From Xiphias gladius (Eukaryota > Chordata > Actinopteri > Istiophoriformes > Xiphiidae), in the NCBI RefSeq assembly GCF_016859285.1, contig NC_053411.1:6235001-6299000 (forward strand): a DNA stretch of 64,000 bases, in the 5' to 3' direction. The position numbers were made by a program, and so were the translations under genes. Each line of letters starts with the position of its first letter. Position 1 is the stretch's first letter. The notes beneath the pieces are model-generated. The model saw only the letters and a list, made by a program, of their open reading frames with translations, made no database searches and was not told the DNA's origin. This document shows, in pieces, positions 1-11,002 of the stretch.

Positions 1-109
1 ATGTAATTTTGAAAGGCCCAGGTCAGGTGGTTTAGGGAACCCAGTGTAAAATGACCTACTTATTCATTTAGTTTGGAGGAGTTGTGGGGCCTGCCATGAC
101 TGTCGAGTT

Positions 110-137
110 GTGTGTGTGTGCGCGCGCGCGTGTGTGT
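110..137. repeat. Short (GT)n/(CG)n dinucleotide tract
   Basis: Alternating purine-pyrimidine run of GT, then CG, then GT, lying just inside the intron after the urea-transporter exon 143-271. Such runs are prone to length change and can adopt Z-DNA. Confidence 0.9.
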
Positions 138-142
138 CTCAC

Positions 143-271
143 CACGTAGCTGACCCCAAGCAGACAGGCAGCAGCAGCCACCAGTACCAGTCCCCAGCCG
201 AGCTAAACACTCCCATCAGCAGAGACACCAACATGCCGTTAAAACCATGGAGACCTCCTGACACCTCAGCG
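143..271 (-). CDS. slc14a2: Urea transporter, third recognised exon
   Basis: This is a 129-nt exon with acceptor gtgtgtttag and donor TACGTG|gtgaga. It encodes [16 protein letters not shown] and [11 protein letters not shown], matching the conserved urea-binding and membrane segment of SLC14 repeats. The downstream intron begins with a short CA/CG dinucleotide tract within about 10 nt of the donor. Confidence 0.9.
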
Positions 272-1733
272 CTAAACACATACACACACATCCCCACACC
301 GAACAGGGAGATACACATATTATTACGTCTTGCTTTTTCTATTTAGAAGACAAAAGAAGGCAACATTACTGCACAGCGATGTACATTAAGATCAAAAAAA
401 TGTTTTTTGTTTTCATGACCAAAACACTCATTAGCATAGCTTTTTATGGGTCCTCATGAAACCAGTTGTTCAGTTTTAATGAGAAAAGGCCCTAGGGTCA
501 CACTAAATATGTTCAAAATGTCAGACAAAAAACATTGGTGGCCCCAAGTCAGCTGGAATTATTTTTTAATGCAGTAAAACAAGGTTGCCTATTGGCATAT
601 TATACTGTGTGTGGCGTAAATATTGGGACAGGGACTGAAATAAGAATTGCTAAACGGTGGTTGTAGGTGCACACAGGGCTTTGGTCATGGAGCTGTTCTT
701 CTCACGAATTTCAAGTAGTGGCCTGAATCAACTTTAGTCATACGGGCAGAGTAAATTATAGGCTTGTGTTTTTAATGAGGGTTCGATTGTTTAAAAGGGA
801 CATTTTTTATGTTGTGTGCTTATATAAATACCTAGATAATTACAAATGGACAAATAATTGAGTGCATTTTTGAGCCTATATACTATTTGTGTGTAGTTGT
901 TCATATCCGTCCACCTGTCTTGTCCCATGACAACAGCTGTTAGTGTAGAGACCAGTATACCCAGAGTTCCCAGCAGACCCTGCCAGGGGGAAGCCCAGTA
1001 CAATGCAGCCAGGATGAGAGCGCCGCTCAGCGGGTTGTTGGCTAGAATCACTCTGGTCACCCCTCTCAGGCCCCACACTGCCAGCTGCAGCACAAATGAC
1101 TTGTCTGAGGACAGGAAGAAAAACATGGACTCTGAAAACCACACTTTATAGCAATGTTGAGATGATTAATATTTCCAGTTTTGTTTTTCACAAATTCCTG
1201 AAAAAGTGGAACTAAAGAAGCAAACTGCAGCACAAAACTTGTTCTCAGTTGGATTTCTTGATGCCAATTGAGGACTTTATAAAAGAATCAAAATGGGATT
1301 TTAATGATAATTATATTCTATGTGCAACAGCATTAACCCTGGGAGTTGTGTAATGATTACATCTGCATTTTTAATGGCAATACAAGCATTTCAGAGTCAT
1401 TTATGTATGATTATGGCAGTTTAACACATTTCAAGTGTTTGAGAACTACCTCTATTCAAAACGTTCTGTCATTAATCACATTATGAAGGGACTAGATGAA
1501 TAATGCATTTTTTTGAAATACATTTTTAAAAAGGTCATGCCATTTTATACTTCAAAGATTAGAAGTAAGACAAAATTCAGGATGTAGCAGCGTGGAGTCG
1601 TCCTACCCTGCATGTACTCATTCAAGTGCATCATGTCCCCAGTACACAACAGCAGGCTGCTCAACACACGCCGGCTGAGGCTGGCACGACTCCTGCTGGC
1701 CTCTTCCACCTCTGCTTTTGTTTCCATCCACAT
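143..1733 (-). CDS. slc14a2: Urea transporter (SLC14A family), 5' part; 3' end off the window
   Basis: Members of this family are multi-pass channels that let urea cross plasma membranes down its gradient. Three exons join in phase: 1607-1733, 915-1104 and 143-271, giving 148 codons. The translation has the family's N-terminal block ([14 protein letters not shown]), then [31 protein letters not shown] and [16 protein letters not shown], then [17 protein letters not shown] and [10 protein letters not shown]. These line up with the first urea-transporter repeat of human UT-A/UT-B. Exon sizes 190 and 129 also fit the family. The start chosen is the ATG at 1733-1731; the frame stays open upstream to a possible acceptor near 1746, so extra 5' exons cannot be excluded. 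The remaining exons (pore second half, C terminus) lie left of position 1. The split into slc14a1 or slc14a2 is from general knowledge that fish carry slc14a2-type genes; the family call is firm, the paralogue less so. Confidence 0.88.
915..1104 (-). CDS. slc14a2: Urea transporter, second recognised exon
   Basis: This is a 190-nt exon with acceptor tcctgtcctcag and donor GACAG|gtggac. It encodes the first transmembrane block, including [15 protein letters not shown] and [18 protein letters not shown]. It enters in phase 1 and leaves in phase 2, and both joins restore conserved residues. Confidence 0.9.
1607..1733 (-). CDS. slc14a2: Urea transporter, first recognised coding exon
   Basis: It encodes 42 codons plus one base. 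The acidic/basic N terminus ([20 protein letters not shown]) is followed by the conserved TGDM motif that precedes the first membrane segments in SLC14 proteins. The donor is CAGG|gtagga. The ATG at 1733 has G at -3. If the exon instead begins at an upstream AG (about 1746), the frame remains open, so the true start is uncertain. Confidence 0.75.
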
Positions 1734-1736
1734 CAC

Positions 1737-4422
1737 AGCAGCTGCTGGACCACAGTGCTATAAATGTTATAAATATGTTGTAGCGATGCTGGGAAAAACC
1801 CAAAGCTTTTCTCCACTCTGTTGGTTCTTTTTGTTCTTTTCACACCTCTGTTTGTTCTCCTGTTGCTTCTTTCTCACTTTGCTTCTCATTCATCCCTTCT
1901 CCCCGTTCCTTCTCTCCCTCTCTCCTTCTCCAGTGAGGTTTAAGGGGATGACTTATAAACTGCTGGACCAGGTAACGTATTCACTCAGCTCTTGACCGGC
2001 TGTGCCAGAGAAGAACAAAGTCCACCCTCATCAGGACTGGTCGAAAATAGGGAGATCGGTCCATCCCTCCCTCCTACTCTGTTTCTACATTTCACAATCA
2101 CCTCGTTCCTCAGTTTCCTGTTCTCTGTCAGCTCCACTGTGACATCTCCCCGCTCACTGTTTGTCCCTTTAAGCTATTCATCCACTTTTTATTGCAGCGT
2201 GAGCAAGAATGTTTGTCTTTCCTTCATTTGTAAAGCCATTAGTGGGTGTTGTGTTATCTCAAGTTTTTCCAAAAGGTGTAATATATAATCCAGCTAATTT
2301 TGGTGCTCTGCCTTCTTTGAGATGCAGAGGAGGAGAATATTGTTGACACTACATTCTTCTTTCACTTCTGGGAGGCACTTACTTTACTTTTGACTTTCTG
2401 TTGACATCAGTTTCAACAAGCTCCTCGCCCTGCTTCTGCCTTTAAAGTATTTCTTCCTTCTATTTTCTCTCTACTCTAGTACAGCTGAGGACATTTGGAG
2501 ATCAGAAAAAGTGTGTGTAGGTGTTTACATGCGTACCCGCAACTCTACCTCTTGTAGTCACCCTTTTCCAATTTTGGAGTTATACCTGACTCACAGAATG
2601 ATCTGAAACAACAGAAAAATGATTTGATTTCACGTCCACCTGAGAAACAGAAAAATGTGACGTTGTGTATTAACAGTTATGTGTTTATCTTTGTGCGAAT
2701 ATGTATGGCCATTGGTGCACATACATAAGCAGGTTCAAAGTGCAGCAAGTTGTTTTTGCAGGTGGAAATCGCTGTGCCATTCAAGCTCATCTCTCTCTCT
2801 GTCACTTCTTCTTTCTCTCTCGCTCTATCCATCTTTTATTTGCTTCAGTAAATACATCTGCCTTCCTCTGTCTGTCTCTGCTCCTTGGATCATTCCATCA
2901 ATTGCAGACTGCAAAGCCCAGGGAAAAAAAAGGCACAGATGAACAGACGTGGCAGTCTGGGCTGTAGTAAGATGCAGATGCAGATAAACTTTGGAAGATT
3001 AAACTTAAACATAGTTTTGTTAACGCAAGAACCCCAAGATACATGCAGTCGCACATATACACAACATTAAGGCTTAACCCCCATACTGTAGTCAGAGTCA
3101 GGTTTAATATTCATGTTGTGTGCTCCATTCCAGACTAATTCTAACACAGGCCAAAGGTCACTGAATGCATAAATACACTACAATTAGATGGTGGAGCCAT
3201 ACAGTGAAGTATAAAGTATGTGCTTGTCTGCACTAATGTGTTACCTGTGTGTAACTGATTACTGACCCCAGTGATACGACTTGACATAAAGACCTTTGTT
3301 CTGAGGAAAAATCAATTTCCACCACTTTCAGTTTTACTGTTTGCATCATGACTTGCAAATTTGCAAGACAATACACGTGTGCTCCAATCTCTGTGTAACG
3401 CTTAACAGTAAGAGGTAAACAGACCAAAAAAAGCAAGAAACTCTTGTGTTTGTATTAAATGTGTATGCTGACAGAATATGCAGACAGAGCAATGTGCATT
3501 TCAGAAAGTGTTACACAGGGTGGTTCTCCCACACAAATAAGAGGTAACTACTTGTGCAGCCCAACAATCGGTCAAACTGACCTGAAATGGAGAAAGTTGG
3601 GGCACAAGAGGAACGGCTATTAGTGGCGAATGCAGTTGAAGACACGCTCATGCATCAGTAACACAAATAACAGCACAATACACACCTCAAACTGCTAATT
3701 TTCAACATGTACTTCTTAATACTTATAATACTCAAAAATATCGTGAAGTAGGGTGTGGTTTTGCTAATCAATGAGAGTGAACGAGAGACAATGTAGATGC
3801 CCTGGAACTCGGCCACCAGCTAACCTACTAAAATACTTTTTCCACTTTTTCCCTTAAGTAGCTCTAAAGTTTTCTGTCCCTGCTTCCATTGAAATTATAC
3901 AGTGATGATGTTTACTATGAGCAAAATATTAAAAAACAAGACTCTGTCTTTGTGGCAACACCTCATCAATTGGAAGGATTCTGCATTTATCTATTAATTC
4001 AATAACTACAAGGGAGAAGTATAAAGCATGGAATAATGCCACAGACCACAATGTTCATAGCCCAAGCTAGTTAGCCATGCATGTCCCAGGATTGGCCTTG
4101 AGAGAAATACACACATCTCAACAAAACAAAACAAACAACAAAAAATACACACAAAACAAAAGCATATCTTTGCACTATTTTCTTGCTCAAATTCTCCTTA
4201 ACACACAGTGTTTGGTATTTTAGGAGACTCTGCGAGCTCCATTAGATTTTAAAATAAAGTTCTGTGTGTTTGAACAATAACAGCCTGCACCGGCCCACTG
4301 GCAGCTGCCTGTTAAAGAATTAAACAGGTACCGTGTGAGTCGATGTGGGTTTTACTGAAGGCAAACTGTACACCAAAACATAAACCTACACCCCTGTAAC
4401 TTCAGAATCATCAGTGGGAACC
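1737..4422. other. Gene-poor stretch upstream of the urea transporter
   Basis: I find no homologous coding exon. It holds pyrimidine-rich blocks (1790-1950 and 2780-2890). One plus-strand segment with good splice signals (about 1934-1970) has no recognised product. The rest is AT-rich with scattered stops in all frames. Confidence 0.5.
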
Positions 4423-4494
4423 TGGAGATGCTGGGGATTGAACCCAGGATCTTGTACAAGCAAAGCACATGCTCTACAACCGAGTTACATCCCC
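4423..4494 (-). tRNA. tRNA-Ala(UGC)-like sequence (gene or pseudogene)
   Basis: A 72-nt cloverleaf can be drawn on the minus strand. The acceptor stem GGGGATG pairs with CATCTCC (one G-U). The anticodon stem TGTGC/GTACA closes a TTTGCTT loop with anticodon TGC. The T stem CTGGG/CCCAG is perfect around TTCAATC, and A follows as discriminator. The D stem ACTC/GAGC carries one A-C mismatch where normal tRNA-Ala has GCTC. The B box is good and the A box weak. No TTTT run occurs close downstream; the first is about 47 nt away. It could be a functional nuclear tRNA-Ala, a decayed copy or the head of a tRNA-derived SINE. Confidence 0.5.
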
Positions 4495-5534
4495 ACAGCA
4501 GCAGCCTAACTCACAGTTTAATTCACATAGTATGAGCTAAATTTGTGCATGTCTTTTTTCTATTTTTTCTTTGGTGATACACTAAAACCCACTGAGAACG
4601 GAGCAACACAGAAGTACCAACAACTCCTCTGAACTTCAAAGGGACACAATTTTATTTGCAAGTATTATGTTATTAACCTCAGGCAGGTTTTAAATAAATA
4701 ACAAGATAACAATGAAAACTAATGCAAGTGTTTGAAGCAGTTCACAGAAACTCCCCAAAGCTACTAAAATATCTAATTACTCAAACAGTTGAAAAAAAAA
4801 TCCAATCTCAAAAGCAAATGAAGCATGAGGCCCTGATAACATCACAAATGAGGTGCTGAAATTACGGCCCATCTGAACTGTTCATCATGGTACTTAGCTT
4901 CAGAGTTTTCCCAGAAGTCAACACTAAAGGGCTAATCGATTTATAATATTCTAGCATTTCCTTTCTGTGTAAGCAGTGAATTACTAAAACCCCAAAGAAG
5001 ACAGTCCTGGTGCGAGGGTGGAGGACACACTGATAACAGGCAGGACACGAGATTACTGTGTTATCTAGAAGAGTGATTAGAGAGCAGAGGAGAGGAGAAG
5101 AAAATGTGCAATAATTTCCCAGTTTCCAAGGCGATGGACATTCCCCTCATTGTTTCTTCTCTACCTCTCTTTCTCTCCTCCTGTGTCGAAATGCATGCTT
5201 GAAGTAGGAAAACTGTGTGACATGCGCACTCATTTCGCCACTTTAGTTTAACATGATACCTGATGATTGAAACAGTTTTCCAAAGCCCTGAAGAGTCAAG
5301 GTGAGCGGCTCAAAAGCATCCCGCCTTCACTGCAAAACACTGAAATGTCAAAGTTTGGACTCCACTTTGACAGACGCTTTCAGTCTGGGACATTGGTGTA
5401 TTACTGGAAGTCTGCAGGTATCTAATAGAAATTTAGGTTTTTCAACAAAAAGGCAAACTAACTTAATCCAGAACCTTTACTCACACGTATTAACCAGAAA
5501 CAACTTTTAAGGTCAAGCACTGTGATATCCTTGA

Positions 5535-5690
5535 CTGATCAATCGGTCACCTGACCTCAATCCTGCTGATCATGTGTTTCATCCGCTAAAGCCCAGAAGG
5601 AGGTGAAGGTGGTTGCGGCCCAGGCCTGGCAGAGTGTAACAGGGTTTCTACAGTGTGCCATGAAGCCAGTGGTGTGGGGGTTATGGCTCA
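5535..5690 (+). mobile_element. Degenerate Tc1/mariner transposase 3' fragment
   Basis: A short stretch reads SPDLNPADHVFHPLK in one frame and KVVAAQAWQSVT in another. This resembles the C-terminal third of fish Tc1 transposases, with the NP-x-(E/D)-H motif around the last catalytic acid. Frameshifts separate the pieces, the catalytic acid position reads D, and no terminal repeats are visible. It is an old remnant without coding capacity, and boundaries are approximate. Confidence 0.4.
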
Positions 5691-6466
5691 AGAATGCCCT
5701 CTTTCAGTAGCTATGCTGCTTGTAGCTGTAAAACTTGGCCAGTTCATGAGCCCAGCGTTCAGACGTGTAACAAGAGAATGTAAAGCTTTTTATAGAAAGT
5801 AAGTAACAGTATGTAAGTAGTGCACTAGACAAACCAGCTAACTACTTGTTGCTAAAATAATTGGTTGATTTTTTTATAGGATGCTGTGTCTGAGATAACT
5901 GTTTGACTGACTAATATACAGTACATGTATATATTCTATTATTAATTTAAGTTTATATTATCTTGTCCAATTACTTTTTGGTCTCCTAAAATGGGGGTAT
6001 TGTATCTAAGAAGGGCTACAGTTCCTGCAATGCAAATATAATGTGAATGCAAAGACTAATAAATTAAAGATGAGAGTCAACTTTGTTTTATTTCAAAATT
6101 CAGTGTACTGCAGCACAGAGCCAACACCACAGCTCATTATGCTAATACTTTCTGACTGCACTGTGGATTGGTTGAACTCTACCTTCTTGACAATTCACCT
6201 TCTTGTAGGAAATGCTGACTCTGAAATGTGCAAATATCCACAGAGTAGGGATCAAAACTATAGGTGAGCTGATCAGCAGAGCCAGACTCTTGCTCAGGGT
6301 TTTTATTTCTCTTGTTTGTCTTGGCCTGTTGAGATTTGACCGTGACCTGATACTTGCTCAGGAGGGTTTTATTTGATTTTATTTTGTTTGTCCTGACCAC
6401 AAAGACACAGTTTATTTAAAAGAGTAACAACCCCTACTTATCCTGACCTTACAGACCTGATTCTTA

Positions 6467-7692
6467 CAGTTGCAATCAGAAATATTCAACTCCCTCACCT
6501 CAAAAGCCATAGTGGTGTGGATGAAAGATAATGACAATAAATGACAGAAAACCACATTAAACAACAAAAATTATTTATTAATACATGAGATATTTTGACA
6601 AAAGAAGTTGACTTAACTGTGAAGTTCAAAGGAAAAATGTAACTCTTAGCACATGCGCATGTGCAGTATTATTCAACCCCCAGCTTCAGTACTTTGTGGC
6701 GCATCCTTTAGCTGTTATAACTTCCAAAAAACGTTTTCGGTAAGTGCTTACAAGCTTCTTACACCTCTCGATCGTAATCTTTGCCCATTCTTCACGTGCA
6801 AAAGCCTGAAGCTCAGTGATGTTTGATGGCTTCTGTGCTGCAACTGCCTTCTTTAAATCCCAAAGATTTTCAATCGGATTTGAATCTGGTGACTGAGAAG
6901 GCCACTCCAGGACGTTCCAGGATCTTTTTCTCCACCAAGCTCTGGTTGACTTTGAGGTGTGCTTGGGATCATTGTCTTGCTGGAAAGTCCAATGATTGTT
7001 TATTCAGTGCACGTCTTACAGTTGCCACTGAAGCACTTATACCAGCCTCCATCAGGTCATCCTGTAGGTGTCTTGCAGTCACACGCGGGTTTCTCTTAGT
7101 TGTTCTGACTAAGTTTCTAAGGGGCCCTTGATGAAATGTTGGGCTTTCTTCCACAGCCAGGCTGGTTTGCAGCTGTTCCATAAGTTTTAAACTTCCTTAT
7201 AATGCTCCCAATGGTGTCTCTTGGAATATTACATTTTTTGGAAATGTTCTTATACCCAAGGCCCTTCAGGTGTGTTGAGATAATCTCCTCTCTCAGCTTT
7301 TGTGGAAGCTCCTTTGTTTAACTCCATGATTGCAACTCACCTTGAATACCTTCATGGGAGGGGTTTATATATGCATCACAGCTGAAGCAAATGAAGGATC
7401 ATTATAGAGTTCCCAAAGGCCTAATTATGTTTCAGCTCCACTTTAGGCCATAAGAACTGTCAGACAGCTTTGAAAACAACAATATTATATAGGGGTTGAA
7501 TAACTGTGACACGGCTATCTTAACAAAATATACTGTTACACACAAGTACTACACCATACATTTTCTGTATTGATTTTATGTATCACTCAACTCATAAAGA
7601 AGTCATCCGAAGCAGGATCTTGCTCTTTTAGAAAACTTCAGTTGATAAATCCTTAAAATCTTTGGGGGGTTGAATATTTCTGATTGCAACTG
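6467..7692 (-). mobile_element. Internally deleted Tc1 transposon with perfect terminal inverted repeats
   Basis: The element runs from CAGTTGCAATCAGAAATATT (6467 on) to its exact inverse ending at 7692. The inverted repeats match over 24 of 24 bases (6467-6490 versus 7669-7692). TA dinucleotides flank both ends (6465-6466 and 7693-7694), the expected target-site duplication of Tc1/mariner elements. At 1226 bp it is shorter than a typical full-length Tc1 copy (about 1.6 kb) because the middle of the transposase gene is missing. Transposase remnants lie on the minus strand inside. The intact ends suggest it could once have been mobilised in trans. Confidence 0.9.
6686..7326 (-). pseudogene. 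Tc1 transposase pseudogene with central deletion
   Basis: From the start side (about 7326) the translation gives a helix-turn-helix region (REEIISTHLKGLGYKNIS, then NIPRDTIGSIIRKF), then the second DNA-binding part (VTARHLQDDLMEAG). It then jumps near 6985 to the catalytic C terminus: FQQDNDPKHTS with the second Asp, SPDSNPIENLW with the final Glu, and a stop at 6686-6688. At least two frameshifts and an in-frame stop break it, and roughly 100-110 residues carrying the first catalytic Asp are absent. It cannot make an active DDE transposase. Confidence 0.85.
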
Positions 7693-9115
7693 TAAATCGA
7701 AAACCATTTCATCCTTGACCTTGAGAAGTGCCATTGTACAGATGTTTTTCCTTCTATTTTCATCATTAATCAGCCTGTCCAAGCATAATTTTTGTGAAGA
7801 CATTCTGCCCTTAGAACATTAACATACACACATACAGTAGCATCTTAATTAACACTGACTTCTCAAGCATGAGTATCATTTCAATAGGCTTTTTGGCTTC
7901 ACGGTCTATTAGGAAAAGCGTTGGTGAAGTAAAAAGACAGAGGAAGGGGGAGTTGAACGACTGACAGAAAAGATCATCCATCGTGCTCGAGTAGAGAGCC
8001 CCCTTTGTGATGAGTGGAGCTCCATCCTCCAGGATGTACAAATAAGGGAGTGCCAGGCGTCTTTTAGAGAGGACATTAAAAGCAGCTGAGGAATGAAAAT
8101 CAATTAGGAGCATGGCACAGGAAATGAGCATTCCCCTTGCCAGCCTGACCCGATATGTCAAATAAGAGAGGGCCACGTTGCAGTTAATACTGATGAGCAG
8201 GAGCTCAAGCTGCAGTTTTATGTCAGAAAGGCAGCAGCCCCCCCAAAAAGAGGTAGGAATACACTGAAGACTAAATGTTAAAGTACCAATAGGAAATGTC
8301 CAGGATTAAGCACAATGTTATCATCAAAGACACATAAAACACAGAAATTTTGGGTTCAGTAAATAAATGAACATTTGCACTGAAGATAAATATGAAATGT
8401 TTAAATTATAAAAGGAAACAACTTAAATTATACTAGTACAACTGCATTATCAACTAAATTATGTCTTTATTGTCTCAGGTTTGCAAATTGGCCTTTCAAC
8501 TGGCTAGTTTTTATGGATTGCCTGATCCTTGCAAATGGCTCGAAAATGGCATGGGCCGTGAAAGTTGGTTCACCAATTTCATGAGAACGAATGCACAACT
8601 TTCTATGAGAAAGCCTCAGGCAACAAGCTTATCGAGCGCTACAAATTTTAATCAGAGGTGGTCCAGAGGGATCAATTGGCGCAGCCAACAGACAGACATT
8701 GAACAGTGAGGTGGGCAAGTGGGATGGTGAAATGATGAGCAATATCTGGCTGCCGGCAGCGATTTCGCTGCACTGGCTGTACAACCAAGTAATCTTCAGT
8801 GAAGGCAGCTTTCTCCCAGCTTCAGCGACTGACAGACCCCGTCCTGCTGCATCTCCATCTCGCCCCAGGCCATCCACTGCTGCATCTCCCCCCGAACCAG
8901 TCACTACTGCTCTGTATCCAGTAGCCAGTCCCTGGCTCTTCCTGTGCCAACAGTTCTCTTCCTGTGCCATTAACTCAGGGAGTTTGAGGCGGTTACCCTC
9001 ACTTTAGTTACTCAATCACTACAAGAGGAGGAAGTCACCACTGAAGTAAGAGAAATTAATTGATTTCACCTCTAATAGTGTATGCCCATCAAATTTTGAA
9101 AATGAAATAATCATG

Positions 9116-9117
<2 letters not shown>

Positions 9118-9188
<71 letters not shown>
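9118..9188. repeat. (TG)n microsatellite
   Basis: Uninterrupted TG repeat of about 35 units, flanked by unique sequence. It makes long false open frames (poly His-Thr / Cys-Val) in several frames. Confidence 0.98.
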
Positions 9189-9191
<3 letters not shown>

Positions 9192-10958
9192 GACAATCAG
9201 CAGGAGCATGTCCCAGAATTCTCTCCCAAACGCTAAGGATATACCCCAAAGCTAGTCCCTGGAAGGACAATGTACAATGGTGGAGACACCTGTAAAGGCA
9301 GCCCTTGAAGAGGAGAGAGGGAGGTGAAATGGAAACTCTTACCAGAACAAAAGGAGGGAGGAAAAAAGCAAAACAAGAAAAGTGCCTTTTCTGTGATGAA
9401 TGGTATTCAAGCTCCCGGCCATGGAAGCAATGGATATTTTTCCATCTGGGGTCACTTGTAGAATGCACCGCTGGAGGCCACAACTACATTTGTTACCACT
9501 GTGAGTGACTGAGGTGACTGACAGAGTGAGTAACTGACTGAATGACCTTTATTTGTTTTGTTTTTATGGTTTATTAGGCTATTGTTATTGTTTGTATTAG
9601 TTGTGTAGTTGTTGCCTCCATCTGTGTTGTTACTGTTTACAACTGCTGTTCAGTGTTTTACAAATTAACTCTCTTAACCGTTGCTCAACAAATAAAATGA
9701 TGAACTGAGAGTAAATATTTTTGTAGAATGGTCAAATTTTGAAGGTATTTTACATTTGCAATGAATTGGTTAGGCAGCTTTACAGCATTACACATGGGTG
9801 TTTCTGCACCATGGTACTGTTCCAACTGTACCCAACATGAGCTGTGTTTATGAGCTAATTTTGGAACATATGAGTTACTTATAGTTATTATTGATCATTA
9901 CTTTTTTTAGTAGACAAGAAAAGGAAATATCATATGAAAAATCACGTCTCCAGTTTCTAGTTCTTGTGTGTTAATGAAAAAAGTGTGGCAGCTGTAATCT
10001 TTTTTTCTAACCCCTCACCTTATCACTAAATTTGGGTGGCAGCTGCAGACAACAGAGCCAAATTTGCAGTTATGGCCTAACTGCTCTGAAATGTGGAATA
10101 AAACCGTAATGGGCAAAACTAGCTCAGAACCACAGAGCGTCAGCAGTATGCAGGTTTTCATTCCAATTGATCACCTCAACAGATAAGGATTACTAATCAG
10201 TGGGTTGTGTCTTTCGGGATAAAACATTTTGACTAATATGAATACAAATGAAAGGTCACTATCATTTACATTCTGAGTTCCTTGTTTGTCTGTTAAGTAG
10301 TCTGCAATCTACAAACTTTAAAACAACCAATGAGATTGTTTATACATCAAGGGTAGCCCTGCCTCTTCCTAACATTCGAGTAGCTACAATTTCAAAATTT
10401 TGTATATAGTATGGAAGCTCATTTAGGCCATCAAAAGAAAAAAAATATATATGAAAAGTTAGGTATATTTTCAAAAAATCATATTTTCACTTAATAATTC
10501 AAGATTAAGAGATGGTGAGGCGGATGATAAGATAAGTCAAATTTATGAAACGATATGCCTAAACCACTACTACAGCAACACTTTGATTTAATCTGTTATA
10601 ATTTTGATTTACTTTCGCATGATTTAGTTGTCATAACTGTGACTCAATAAGTCAAACTTTAGAGACACCATCTCATACTATCTCATAATTTTGACTTAAA
10701 ACTAACATAACAGATTTTTTTAGCCTCTTGGGGGCAGTGGAAAGGACCTGTGTTAGCGGCATCCAGCAGTTACGGAGAAACGTTATCATTCCTTTAGAGT
10801 CATGTCGCTGACCACCTGCTCTCTCTTTTACCTGGGTTTCTGGTCTCTACCAACTCCTGAAGGAATCTGGCTTTTTTGCTGCTGAATGCTCCACTATGTT
10901 CACCAGCTAGTTGCTCACTTTGTCTGTTCATCAGTTGGCGCTTATCAGATAGTGTACC

Positions 10959-11002
10959 GCGGATTTTTAGACAGCTACCTGCGGATTTTTAGACAGCTAC
11001 CT
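10959..11002. repeat. Perfect 22-bp tandem duplication
   Basis: Two identical 22-bp units (10959-10980 and 10981-11002), each starting GCGGATTTTTAGACAG. The absence of any mismatch indicates a recent slippage or microhomology-mediated duplication. Confidence 0.95.

Noticed and set aside
1934-1970. Plus-strand mini-exon candidate (acceptor tctccttctccag, donor gtaacg)
   Set aside because: Only about 37 nt, with no partner exon or homology; splice-like signals of this quality occur by chance in pyrimidine-rich DNA.
7811-8176. 121-codon open frame on the minus strand
   Set aside because: No domain or homology is seen, the context is AT-rich and it sits just beyond a transposon. Chance is more likely.
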